Shown here piece by piece: positions 43,461-51,399 of a DNA stretch of 64,000 bases (its first letter is position 1; the number at the start of each line of letters is the position of its first letter). Origin of the DNA: Arthrobacter gandavensis (GTDB taxonomy: Bacteria > Actinomycetota > Actinomycetes > Actinomycetales > Micrococcaceae); the NCBI RefSeq assembly GCF_015355785.1, contig NZ_JADKYW010000005.1:215864-279863 (forward strand). The letters are read 5' to 3'. A model generated the notes under the pieces. The model saw nothing but the letters and a program-made list of their open reading frames with translations, searched no databases and had not been told where the DNA came from. The position numbers were made by a program, and so were the translations under genes.

Positions 43461-44918
43461 ATGAGCTCAAATCCCTCTGACCACGGGGACACTCCCCAGG
43501 ATCCGCTGTCCGAGATGCTCGCCCGTCTCTTTGGCGGCGGGCAGGCCGGCGGCATTGATCCTCAGGAGCTGGCGAAGGCCGCAGGTCTCCCTTCCGATCC
43601 CAATGCCATGGCCATGATCTTCCAGCAGGTCCAGGCTATGTTCAGCGCCCCCTCCGAAGGGCCGGTCAACTGGCAGCTGGCGAAGGACAACGCTCGGCGG
43701 GTCGCGGCGGCAGGCGGAGATCCGTCCGTCACGCCGGGGCAGGCAAAAGAGGTGGACGAAGCGCTCCACGTTGCCCAGATGTGGCTTGATCCGGTTACCG
43801 ACTTTCCCTCAGCCACCAGTCTGGGCAGGGCATGGTCCCGCGCCGAGTGGGTGGAGGCAACCATGGATTCCTGGCGCCGGCTCACCGAGCCCGTGGCGGT
43901 GAGCATTTCGCAGGCCCTGTCCAATGCCATCACCACCCAGATGCCCGAAGAGATGAAGTCCATGATGGGCGGTGCTTCCTCCATGCTGGCCAACATGGGC
44001 GGGGCAATGTTCGGCATCCAGCTCGGCCAGGCGGTGGGCGCACTGTCCCGTGAGGTGCTGAGCTCCACAGACATTGGCCTCCCTCTCGCGGAGGGCACCA
44101 TGGCGCTCCTCCCCTCCAATGTGACCGAGTTCGGCGAGGGCCTCGATGTCCCTGCCGCCGAGGTGCGCCTCTACCTTGCGGTCCGCGAAGCAGCCCACGC
44201 CCGGCTGTTCGCCCACGCACCGTGGCTTGCCCCGCACCTGTTCGGAATTATCGAGACCTACGCGCGCGGCATCCATATCGACATGTCCAAGATCGAAGAC
44301 GTGGCCCGGGACATCGATCCGGCCAATCCGGAGTCGATCCAGGAGGCCCTGGCCGGCGGCGTCTTCCAGCCCGAGCGCACGCCGGCCCAGGACGCAGCAC
44401 TAGAGCGGCTTGAAACCGCACTGGCCCTGGTTGAGGGGTGGGTGGACGAGGTCACCGCTGCGGCAACTTCAAACCTTCCCTCTGCGGAAGCCCTTCGGGA
44501 AATGATCCGCCGCCGCCGCGCCAGCGGCGGCCCGGCGGAGCACACCTTCGCGTCCCTGGTAGGCCTGGAACTGCGGCCGCGCCGGCTGCGTGATGCATCA
44601 GCGCTCTGGACGCTCCTGCGTGAAGAGCGCGGCATCGACGGACGTGAGGCAATCTGGCAGCACCCCGATCTCATGCCGACTTCCGAGGACCTCGATGATC
44701 CGGCTGGCTTCAGCAAGCGGCGGGAGCTGCTCGATGCATCGGATTCGGACGTCGACGCCGCCCTGCGCCGCCTGCTCGAGGGAGGCTTCAATGAATCTCC
44801 GGCGGACGGTGCCGACGGTTCAGGCGATTCGGCCGGGAGCGAACCGGAAACCGGGGAAGTCTCCGGCGACGATGAGCCCGGTGGGGAAGGCCCGGGAAAG
44901 AGCGGGCCTTCCGCCTAG
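43461..44918 (+). CDS. DUF2342 zinc-dependent metalloprotease-family protein
   Basis: A 485-residue protein of the DUF2342 family, named zinc-dependent metalloprotease and also coenzyme F420 biosynthesis-associated in databases. Family blocks are TDFPSATSLGRAWSRAEWVE, MLANMGGAMFGIQLGQAVGA, YLAVREAAHARLFAHAPWL and HIDMSKIEDVARDIDPANPE. The two His in REAAHARLFAHAPWL are probable metal ligands, but no classical HExxH is present. The C-terminal tail is acidic and low complexity. ATG 43461 has AGGAC 11 nt upstream; GTG 43452 is a less likely start. It ends in a 4-bp overlap with the convergent YgjP-type gene. True activity uncertain. Confidence 0.85.
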   Translation: MSSNPSDHGDTPQDPLSEMLARLFGGGQAGGIDPQELAKAAGLPSDPNAMAMIFQQVQAMFSAPSEGPVNWQLAKDNARRVAAAGGDPSVTPGQAKEVDEALHVAQMWLDPVTDFPSATSLGRAWSRAEWVEATMDSWRRLTEPVAVSISQALSNAITTQMPEEMKSMMGGASSMLANMGGAMFGIQLGQAVGALSREVLSSTDIGLPLAEGTMALLPSNVTEFGEGLDVPAAEVRLYLAVREAAHARLFAHAPWLAPHLFGIIETYARGIHIDMSKIEDVARDIDPANPESIQEALAGGVFQPERTPAQDAALERLETALALVEGWVDEVTAAATSNLPSAEALREMIRRRRASGGPAEHTFASLVGLELRPRRLRDASALWTLLREERGIDGREAIWQHPDLMPTSEDLDDPAGFSKRRELLDASDSDVDAALRRLLEGGFNESPADGADGSGDSAGSEPETGEVSGDDEPGGEGPGKSGPSA

Positions 44919-45487
44919 CCTTCGGACATGTCCCCCTTGAGCCCCCGGGCACTGGCGTAGGCCGCGCCTGACAGGTAGGCCTTGGCTGTCTCCGTGTGGG
45001 GGTAGGACTCGAGCAGGCGCCAGAACCGGGGCCCGTGGGAAGGCTCAAGCAGGTGTGCCAGCTCATGCAGCAGCACGTAGTCCACCACCCATCCGGGCAT
45101 GCCTATCAGCTTGTCCGACAGCCGAATAGTCCCGCGCGCGGGGGTGGCCGAGCCCCAGCGGGAGTTCTGGTTCCCCACCCAGCGCACGGATACGGGCCGC
45201 GCGGCTCCCTTGAGATAGCGCCGGGACAACTCTTCGGCGCGCTCCACCAGCCCTGAGCCAGCCTCTGCCTGATCGGCGGCCGGCGGCGCCGCGGTGCGGG
45301 TCTCCAGCCTGTCCACCATACGCTGCACCCACTCCGCTTCCTGTGTCTTCGTGAAGTGTGCGGGAATGGAGACGACCGCGACACCGTCCCGGAACACGGC
45401 GTTCACCGTCCTTTTCCGGCGTGCCGAACGCCGGACTTCAATGGGCAAGCCCGCGGGGGTGGTGGCGGGTACGGACGGAGAAGGCAT
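44915..45487 (-). CDS. YgjP-type (M48-like, DUF45) metallopeptidase
   Basis: A 190-residue gluzincin-like protein with the zinc motif HELAH (141-145) and third ligand H151 in HELAHLLEPSHGPRFW. Upstream is the family segment WGSATPARGTIRLSDKLIG. YgjP/SprT-like proteins are small intracellular metallopeptidases, in one class linked to DNA-protein crosslinks, though bacterial YgjP substrates are not established. There is no signal peptide. ATG 45487 has no Shine-Dalgarno sequence but TAATGT 6 nt upstream, so a leaderless message is likely. A consensus DnaA box lies about 40 bp upstream. It converges on the DUF2342 gene. Confidence 0.88.
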   Translation of the reverse strand: MPSPSVPATTPAGLPIEVRRSARRKRTVNAVFRDGVAVVSIPAHFTKTQEAEWVQRMVDRLETRTAAPPAADQAEAGSGLVERAEELSRRYLKGAARPVSVRWVGNQNSRWGSATPARGTIRLSDKLIGMPGWVVDYVLLHELAHLLEPSHGPRFWRLLESYPHTETAKAYLSGAAYASARGLKGDMSEG

Positions 45488-45493
45488 ACGTCC

Positions 45494-45499
45494 ACATTA
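45494..45499 (-). promoter_or_regulatory. -10 element for leaderless transcription of the YgjP-type gene
   Basis: TAATGT on the minus strand ends 6 nt before ATG 45487. A weak TTTCGA lies 17 bp further upstream. Confidence 0.45.
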
Positions 45500-45524
45500 T
45501 TCTCCCCGGCTCCCCCTCGAAACC

Positions 45525-45533
45525 TGTGGATAA
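45525..45533. promoter_or_regulatory. Perfect consensus DnaA box (TGTGGATAA)
   Basis: Second exact DnaA box in the window, again in a divergent intergenic region (YgjP-type gene and ThiF gene), just beyond the -35 position of the YgjP promoter. Isolated, so regulatory at most. Confidence 0.4.
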
Positions 45534-45607
45534 CTCCCTCGCACCTGTCCTGTGCGTGCTTACATGGTGCCCCGGTACACGCACATCCCTGACCGAAGGA
45601 GACCGGT

Positions 45608-46660
45608 ATGCGGATCAACCCGGGCATTTACGTCCTGGACCTCGGTCCTGACCGCCGGCAGTTTGGACTCGGCGAAGGCGCCCTGCTGCTCGCCGGCCTG
45701 ACCGTGGAGGACCACGCCTTTATCAACGCCCTCCGAAAGGGAGTGCCCGACGGCGAGGAAACGGCGGCCGGAGCAGCTGCCGGGCTGGACGGACAGCGGC
45801 AGGAACAACTACTCCGGGTGCTGGCTCCGGTGCTCCTGGCCCAGCCCGGCAGGCGCCGTCTCCTGCCTCCGCTGCGCGAGGAACGGCTGCGGCCAGACGT
45901 CGAACGCCTCTCCGCCGTCTATGGCCGGGATGCTTTGGATCCGCTTGCCCTGCGCGGCGCCGCCGTCGTGGAGGTGCTTGGCCTTGGCCGGTGCGGGGCG
46001 CTCACGGCAAGGATCCTGGCTGCCGCCGGAGTAGGCACTGTGTTCCTGGGCGACCCGGGCGTCGTCTCCCCCGGCGACGTCGGCCCTGCGTTTGCGCTGA
46101 CGGACATTGGCATGACGCGTTACCAGGCCGTGAAGCGGCAGCTCTACCGAATCGATCCCACGGTCCGCGTGCTGCAGGTCCCGTGGCCGGACAGCGGTAC
46201 GCGGGCTGCAGTAGATCTCACCATCCTGGCATCGGACCAGCCCGCGCCGCGGCACGCTCTGCCCGTGGACAGGCTTGAGCAGCCGCACCTGGCGGTGTCT
46301 GTCCAGCAGTACGGCTATCAGGTGGGGCCGCTGGTGGTTCCCGGAACAACGCCGTGCCTGGGCTGTCTGGACCGGCACCGGGGCGACGCGGATCCGGGCT
46401 GGTATGCGTCGGCCGCAGCACTGCCTCCGGATGCGCGGGAGCCGGTTCACGGTGCAGGTCCCGGCGGAGAGGAAACGGCATCAGCGGCGTTGGCTGCCGC
46501 TGCGGCGGCCGGGCAGGCGCTGGGTTTCATCGACGGCGTCGCCCAGCCGGTCACCTGGTCCGCGGTACTCCAGCTCCGCGCTGCCGACGGACACGTGGGA
46601 CTGGAACCCCTCGGGTTCCATCCAGGCTGCGGGTGCAGGCTGCAGTCGGCGGCGGCGTAG
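45608..46660 (+). CDS. ThiF/E1-like adenylyltransferase with cyclodehydratase-like N-terminal domain, orphan
   Basis: A 350-residue protein. The N-terminal ~90 residues (NPGIYVLDLGPDRRQFGLGE, LLAGLTVEDHAFINALRKG) resemble the winged-helix leader-recognition region of azole-cyclodehydratase ThiF proteins. The C-terminal domain has an E1-like nucleotide fold: VEVLGLGRCGALTARILAAA, GVGTVFLGDPGVV, a Lys in YQAVKRQLYRIDP and the loop TILASDQPAPRHAL. Cysteine pairs CLGC (near 256) and CGC (near 341) may hold zinc. No ubiquitin-like protein, YcaO partner or precursor peptide gene lies nearby. GAAGGAG precedes the ATG. Mycobacteria carry a gene in the same position beside uvrD2. Fold confident, substrate unknown. 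Confidence 0.8.
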   Translation: MRINPGIYVLDLGPDRRQFGLGEGALLLAGLTVEDHAFINALRKGVPDGEETAAGAAAGLDGQRQEQLLRVLAPVLLAQPGRRRLLPPLREERLRPDVERLSAVYGRDALDPLALRGAAVVEVLGLGRCGALTARILAAAGVGTVFLGDPGVVSPGDVGPAFALTDIGMTRYQAVKRQLYRIDPTVRVLQVPWPDSGTRAAVDLTILASDQPAPRHALPVDRLEQPHLAVSVQQYGYQVGPLVVPGTTPCLGCLDRHRGDADPGWYASAAALPPDAREPVHGAGPGGEETASAALAAAAAAGQALGFIDGVAQPVTWSAVLQLRAADGHVGLEPLGFHPGCGCRLQSAAA

Positions 46661-46665
46661 TAGCC

Positions 46666-46681
46666 CCTGCCGTCAGGCAGG
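46666..46681. terminator. Short stem-loop between convergent ThiF and uvrD2 genes
   Basis: CCTGCC-gtca-GGCAGG, 6 bp with a tetraloop, between the two stop codons. No U-tract, so a weak candidate. Confidence 0.35.
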
Positions 46682-46696
46682 CGCCCGCAGATCCGG

Positions 46697-48820
46697 TCAG
46701 AGCTGCGGACTCCGGGCCAGCACCTGCAGGACTGCCTCGCCGTAGCGTTCCAGCTTCGAGGGCCCCACCCCGGGGATCGTCGCCAGGCGGTTCAGCGTTG
46801 GAGGCTTATCTTCGGCTATTGCCACCAGGGTCGCATCGGTGAACACCACAAAGGCCGGCACTCCCGCCTCGGCGGCAGCTTCGCGCCGCCACTCACGCAG
46901 TTCCTCAAACGTGGCTTCGTCATAGGTCGCCGGGCAGTTCCCGCAGCGGCCCATTTTCCGTTCCGCTCCGGAAGTGAGCAGGCTTCCGCAGACCCGGCAC
47001 TTGGCCGGTCCGGTGACTTTCCTGCGGGACGGCCGGGCCTGGCGCGCCGAACCGGCATCGCGGGCTGTGTTCGGCCGCAGTCCGTCCAGGAACCGGGATG
47101 GCTTGCGGTTGGCCCTTCCGCCGGGCGTGCGTGCCGTGGACCAGGAGAGCGAGAGGTGCACCCGTGCGCGCGTGATGCCCACATACAGCAGCCGCCGTTC
47201 CTCATCAACGGCTTCAGGCGTGTCGGCAAAGGAAATCGGCATCAGGCCCTCGCTCAGGCCGACCAGGAACACGGCGTCCCATTCGAGGCCCTTGGCGGAA
47301 TGCAGGCTGGCGAGGGTCACTCCCTGGACCTTGGGTGCGTGCTGGGCCGCGGCCCGCTCCTCGAGTTCGGCGGTGAAGTCAGCCAGGGTGAAGATGCTGT
47401 CCGGGTCATGGGTCCGGTTGGCGTGGAGTTCGTCAGCGAGCGCGACGAGGGCTGCCAGCGATTCCCATTTCTCCCGGGTTGCCCCTCCGCCGGCAGGCGG
47501 GTCCGCCGTGTAGCCGAGGTTGGCCAGGATATCCCGCACAAGCTGCGGCACGGGTTCCGTACCCACTGAGCGGGCCGCAGCGCGCAGCTGGAGCATGGCA
47601 TCACGGACTTCGCGGCGGGCAAAGAAACGTTCTCCGCCCCGAAGCTGATACCCAATGCCGGCACTGGCCAGGGCCTGTTCGTACGCTTCCGACTGCCCGT
47701 TCGTGCGGAACAGGACGGCTATCTGGCTGGCTTCAACGCCGTCGTCAAGCAGCTTGCGGATGCGCCCGGCAACATACGCCGCCTCGGCTTCGTCATCCGC
47801 GCACTCGGTGAACATGGGCTCGGGGCCGGCGGGGCGCTGGGCGATCAGTTCCAGCGGTTCCGGCCATGGCGGGGCGTTCCGCGAGCGCTCGCCCTCGGCG
47901 GTCCGGGCAGCCAGGATGCGGTTCGCGAGATTCACTACCTGCGGGGTGGAGCGGTAGTCGCGCACCAGCTTGACGACGTCGGCGCCCGGGAAGCGGTGGG
48001 TGAACTCCAGCAGGTGCCGCGAGGTTGCCCCGGTGAAGGAGTAGATCGTCTGGCTCGCATCGCCCACGACGCAGAGCTCGTCGCGCTCCCCCAGCCACAG
48101 GTCAAGCAGCCGCTGCTGGAGGGGGGACACATCCTGGTACTCGTCAACCACGAAGTGCCGGTACTGGTCCCGCACAGTGGCCGCTACCCGCGCATCCTCC
48201 TGCAGGATGCCCACGATGATCAGCAGCACGTCCTCGAAGTCGATGACATTGCGGTCCACCTTGACGTCCTCGTAGGACTGGAAGATGCGTGAAACGGTAG
48301 TGAGGTCGAATCCTGCCGGTGCATCCCTCCCGGCGGCGGCACGGACATAGCTGTCAGGAGTGAGCATTGAGACCTTGGCCCACTCGATTTCGGCCGCGAC
48401 GTCACGGATAGCCGCGCGGTCAGTGGAGAGACGGAGGCGCCGTGCGGCCTCGGCGATGAGCTGGGCCTTGTGGTCCAGCAGCCCCGGCAGCGGACCGCCC
48501 ACCGTCTGCGGCCAGAAGTACTGCAGCTGCTTCAGGGCCGCCGCGTGGAAGGTCTTGGCCTGCACTCCACCGGCACCAAGGTCCCGCAGGCGGGTGCGCA
48601 TCTCCGCCGCCGCGCGGGCAGTGAAGGTAACGGCCAGCACCTGCTGGGGCTTGTAGAGGCCGGAATGGACGCCGTAGGCCATACGGTGCGTGATGGCCCG
48701 GGTCTTGCCGGTGCCGGCACCGGCTAGGACACACAGCGGTCCGGTGAGTGATGTGGCAACTTCGCGCTGCTCATCATCAAGGCCTGCAAGGATGCGGGCT
48801 TCAAGCGTGTCTGCGGTCAC
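46697..48820 (-). CDS. uvrD2: ATP-dependent DNA helicase UvrD2 with HRDC domain
   Basis: A 707-residue superfamily 1A helicase. Walker A AGAGTGKT (33-40), motif Ia and II (VVDEYQDVSPLQQRL), motif III (GDASQTIYSFTGA) and motif VI (LLYVGITRARVHL) are all visible. A four-cysteine zinc knuckle (CRVCG...CGNC) and a C-terminal HRDC domain (about 630-707, ATIPGVGPSKLERYGEAVLQ) identify the UvrD2 class of actinobacteria, essential in mycobacteria. The long open frame upstream is inside nudC; GTG 48820 overlaps the nudC stop as GTGA. It converges on the ThiF gene. Confident. Confidence 0.95.
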   Translation of the reverse strand: MTADTLEARILAGLDDEQREVATSLTGPLCVLAGAGTGKTRAITHRMAYGVHSGLYKPQQVLAVTFTARAAAEMRTRLRDLGAGGVQAKTFHAAALKQLQYFWPQTVGGPLPGLLDHKAQLIAEAARRLRLSTDRAAIRDVAAEIEWAKVSMLTPDSYVRAAAGRDAPAGFDLTTVSRIFQSYEDVKVDRNVIDFEDVLLIIVGILQEDARVAATVRDQYRHFVVDEYQDVSPLQQRLLDLWLGERDELCVVGDASQTIYSFTGATSRHLLEFTHRFPGADVVKLVRDYRSTPQVVNLANRILAARTAEGERSRNAPPWPEPLELIAQRPAGPEPMFTECADDEAEAAYVAGRIRKLLDDGVEASQIAVLFRTNGQSEAYEQALASAGIGYQLRGGERFFARREVRDAMLQLRAAARSVGTEPVPQLVRDILANLGYTADPPAGGGATREKWESLAALVALADELHANRTHDPDSIFTLADFTAELEERAAAQHAPKVQGVTLASLHSAKGLEWDAVFLVGLSEGLMPISFADTPEAVDEERRLLYVGITRARVHLSLSWSTARTPGGRANRKPSRFLDGLRPNTARDAGSARQARPSRRKVTGPAKCRVCGSLLTSGAERKMGRCGNCPATYDEATFEELREWRREAAAEAGVPAFVVFTDATLVAIAEDKPPTLNRLATIPGVGPSKLERYGEAVLQVLARSPQL

Positions 48821-49773
48821 TGCCCGGCCTCCGGCTCCGGAACGGGCCCGCCGTACCAGCGGTCGATCAGGTTCCGGGCTATCGAGATGGAGGACGGTAT
48901 GCCAATTTCCCCGGCCGCCACGGCATCGGTGAGTTCCTTCCGCGTGAACCAGCGGACGTCTGCCATTTCGATGCCGTCGGCCTGCGGTTCGGTGCCGTCG
49001 GCCTCGGCGCAGAATCCCAGCATCAGCGAACACGGGAACGGCCAGGGCTGGGAACCCAGGTACTGCGGATCCCTCGCTGTGACGGCAGACTCCTCCGCTA
49101 CCTCGCGGATGACTGCTGCCTCCAGTGACTCCCCCGGTTCGACGAAGCCTGCGAGGGTGGAATAGCGGTTGCCGGGCCAGGCCGCAGCACGGCCTAGGAG
49201 GATCCTGTCCGCGGGATCCGTTACCGCCACGATGATGGCGGGGTCCGTGCGCGGAAAGTGCTGGCTGCCGTCCTCGACGCAGCGGCGGACCCAGCCGCCC
49301 TGTTCCATCCGGGTTGCGGCGCCGCAGCGCGGGCAGTGGGTGTGGGTGGCGTGCCAGTTGGCGACGGCGCATGCCTCAACGAACAGTCCCGCATCCAGTG
49401 AGCCAAGGGTGACCGCGACGTCCCGCAGGCCTGCCCACCGGGCGCCGTCGCGTTCCATTTCGGGCACTGGTTCGGCCAGGGTCACCAGAACGATGTCCGC
49501 ACCCGCGGGAACCGAACCGTCCTCCAGGGTGCGGCCAAGGTACACCGGTTCCTCGCCAAACCCGTCCGGCCCAACGGGATCCAGCACCAGGGCCTCGCCG
49601 CGGACGAGGGCCTTGCCCCGGGAGAAGTACAGGACACGGGTGGTTTCAAGGGCCCGGACCTCGCTGAAGAGGTCCTTGGAGGTCCTGCGCTCACTGCCGC
49701 GGTCGATGGCGCCCCGGGCAAGCGGCAGCCGTCCAAGCTGCGGGGACTCTGGCGTGCGTAACGGGCTGCTCAT
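48817..49773 (-). CDS. nudC: NADH pyrophosphatase / NAD-cap decapping hydrolase NudC
   Basis: A 318-residue NudC-type Nudix hydrolase that cleaves NADH and NAD caps. It has the Nudix box GFVEPGESLEAAVIREVAEE followed by SAV, and the NudC-specific GSQPWPFPCSLM. The zinc region is incomplete: CPRC and a third Cys in VRRCVEDGSQ, but the fourth position is not Cys. The stop overlaps uvrD2 by GTGA, so nucleotide cleanup and helicase are translationally coupled. A TTG start at 49803 is possible, but ATG 49773 has TACGGT 6 nt upstream, which supports leaderless initiation there. Confidence 0.93.
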   Translation of the reverse strand: MSSPLRTPESPQLGRLPLARGAIDRGSERRTSKDLFSEVRALETTRVLYFSRGKALVRGEALVLDPVGPDGFGEEPVYLGRTLEDGSVPAGADIVLVTLAEPVPEMERDGARWAGLRDVAVTLGSLDAGLFVEACAVANWHATHTHCPRCGAATRMEQGGWVRRCVEDGSQHFPRTDPAIIVAVTDPADRILLGRAAAWPGNRYSTLAGFVEPGESLEAAVIREVAEESAVTARDPQYLGSQPWPFPCSLMLGFCAEADGTEPQADGIEMADVRWFTRKELTDAVAAGEIGIPSSISIARNLIDRWYGGPVPEPEAGQ

Positions 49774-49779
49774 ACCCCT

Positions 49780-49785
49780 ACCGTA
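49780..49785 (-). promoter_or_regulatory. -10 element for leaderless transcription of nudC-uvrD2
   Basis: TACGGT on the minus strand ends 6 nt before ATG 49773. It decides between the ATG and the upstream TTG start. Confidence 0.45.
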
Positions 49786-49911
49786 CTTACTTGGGGACCC
49801 CAATCCGAAAGCCGTCCGCCGGCGGTGGATACCGGAACCGCCCGCCTGAGTTTTTCCTCACGCTCTTCCGACTCGCCGGGTGCCTATGGGTGACTCCCAA
49901 CTCATTGCCCC

Positions 49912-49917
49912 TACGGT
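49912..49917 (+). promoter_or_regulatory. -10 element for leaderless transcription of the phosphotransferase gene
   Basis: TACGGT ends 7 nt before GTG 49925. GTGACT at 49890-49895 is a possible -35 (16-bp spacer). The same hexamer serves the divergent nudC gene. Confidence 0.45.
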
Positions 49918-49924
49918 TGAAGGT

Positions 49925-51307
49925 GTGAAACGCACACCCATGGAATTGGCAGCCCTGGCCAGCGCCGCCGTACCGGCGCTGGCGCTTACCGGCGTGGCCG
50001 GTTCGCCCGACGACGCGGCGGATTTCGATTCCGCGCTCCTGGTGGACGACGCCGGCAAGCAGTGGCGGGTGCGTTCACCCAAGCATGTGGAAGCCAGCAT
50101 GCGCCTGGAGACCGAGCTGCTTGTGCTGCGCGCCTTCGTACCTGGCGTGCGGGCCGAACTGCCCTTCGCCCTCCCCTACGTTGCGGGCACCGTCCGCCAG
50201 GGCCAGCTGTGCACTTTCGTGTATTCGCACCTGCCGGGCTCTACCCGGGACATAGACGAACTTGCCGGCGGCGGCGCCGAACTGGCTGCTGACATTGGCC
50301 GCACCATGGCTGCAATCCATGCCCTGCCGCAGTCCCTGGTGAACAACGCGGACCTGCCCAGCTACACCGCCAACGAGTTCCGGCAGCGCAAGCTCAATGA
50401 ACTGGACCAGGCGGCAACGACGGGCAAGATCCCGGCCAGCCTGCTTCGCCGCTGGGAGCATGCCCTGGAAGACGTGGCCCTGTGGCGCTTCAGCCCCACC
50501 GTGGTTCACGGAGACCTGCACGAGGACAACCTGCTGGTCTCGGGAGGACGGGTCAGCGCGGTGAACGGCTGGACCGACCTTCGGATCGGCGATCCTGCCG
50601 ATGATTTCGCATGGCTGGTCGCAGCGAACAACTCAGATTTCACGGACACCGTCCACAACGCGTACGTCGAGGCCAGGCCCGACGCCGTCGATCCGCACCT
50701 GATCCGGAGGGCTGCCCTGTCCGCGGAGTTCGCGCTGGCCCAGTGGCTGGTGCGTGGCATCGCCGCCGAGAACCAGTCCATGATCGAAGAAGCCGAGGAG
50801 ATGCTGGCCACCCTGGAGGCGGACATCCTCGACCAGGAGGCGGCTGAGGCGGAGGCTGCAGCCCTTTCCGCGGCACCTTCGGCCGCCCCGGCCCCCAGCC
50901 CGGCTGCAGGTTCAACGGCCGCCGTTCCGGGCCCGGCCGGCGTCTCAGGCCCGTCAGGCCCAGGCAGCGGTGGAAGCGGGAAAGTAAGCGTTGCTCCCAT
51001 CCCGGAGCCGGAACCGAAAGAGGCTGAAGCTCCGGCCCAGGACCCGCTCGATTCCGCGGTGTCGGCCAAGGACACCGGCAGCGCCGAAGCAGGCGACCAG
51101 AGGGATGCCGCTGGTCCGCCATCTTCCGGCACCGGCAGTGACGCTGCGGACACGGAACCGGCTACTTCGGCGATTCCGCTGGTCATCCCCGGCACACCCA
51201 CCGACGCGGAAGCGGACCGCAAGCAGGTCAGCTCAGTGACCGCAGACGCCAAGGACGCCAAGGACGCCAAGGACGCCAAGGACGCCAAGGACGCCAAGAC
51301 ACACTAG
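49925..51307 (+). CDS. Aminoglycoside/choline-kinase-like phosphotransferase, altered active site
   Basis: A 460-residue protein. The first ~300 residues form an APH-type kinase fold with Brenner motif HGDLHEDN (195-202). Where family members have an Asp in the DFG-equivalent position (IDW), this one reads VNGWTDLRIGDPADDFAW, with Gly 215 in place of the metal-binding Asp; the next Asp is 218. The C-terminal ~150 residues are Ala/Pro/Gly/Glu-rich and end in six KDA-type repeats from a 9-bp tandem repeat. The start is uncertain: the frame opens at 49880, but GTG 49925 has TACGGT 7 nt upstream. A terminator follows at 51341-51372. Substrate unknown; possibly a weak or pseudo-kinase. Confidence 0.8.
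   Translation: MKRTPMELAALASAAVPALALTGVAGSPDDAADFDSALLVDDAGKQWRVRSPKHVEASMRLETELLVLRAFVPGVRAELPFALPYVAGTVRQGQLCTFVYSHLPGSTRDIDELAGGGAELAADIGRTMAAIHALPQSLVNNADLPSYTANEFRQRKLNELDQAATTGKIPASLLRRWEHALEDVALWRFSPTVVHGDLHEDNLLVSGGRVSAVNGWTDLRIGDPADDFAWLVAANNSDFTDTVHNAYVEARPDAVDPHLIRRAALSAEFALAQWLVRGIAAENQSMIEEAEEMLATLEADILDQEAAEAEAAALSAAPSAAPAPSPAAGSTAAVPGPAGVSGPSGPGSGGSGKVSVAPIPEPEPKEAEAPAQDPLDSAVSAKDTGSAEAGDQRDAAGPPSSGTGSDAADTEPATSAIPLVIPGTPTDAEADRKQVSSVTADAKDAKDAKDAKDAKDAKTH
51245..51298 (+). repeat. Six perfect tandem 9-bp repeats (GACGCCAAG) at the end of the phosphotransferase gene
   Basis: Six exact copies in frame encode (DAK)6 just before the stop codon. Being a multiple of three, changes in copy number would lengthen or shorten the tail without shifting frame. 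Confidence 0.9.
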
Positions 51308-51340
51308 CAGCGTAGAGCGGGCTCCCGCTCCTCTCCGCGA

Positions 51341-51372
51341 AAAACCCGGCTGCCAGTGCAGGCGGGTTTTTT
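51341..51372 (+). terminator. Rho-independent terminator after the phosphotransferase gene
   Basis: Stem CCCGgCTGC/GCAGgCGGG around loop cagt, followed by TTTTTT and preceded by a run of A. A textbook intrinsic terminator 34 bp past the stop. Confidence 0.85.
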
Positions 51373-51399
51373 CATGCGCGGGAACTGACAGAGAAATGC

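Noticed and set aside
46697-49372. 891-residue version of UvrD2
   Set aside because: The first 184 codons lie out of frame inside nudC; conserved helicase sequence starts at GTG 48820 with a GTGA overlap.
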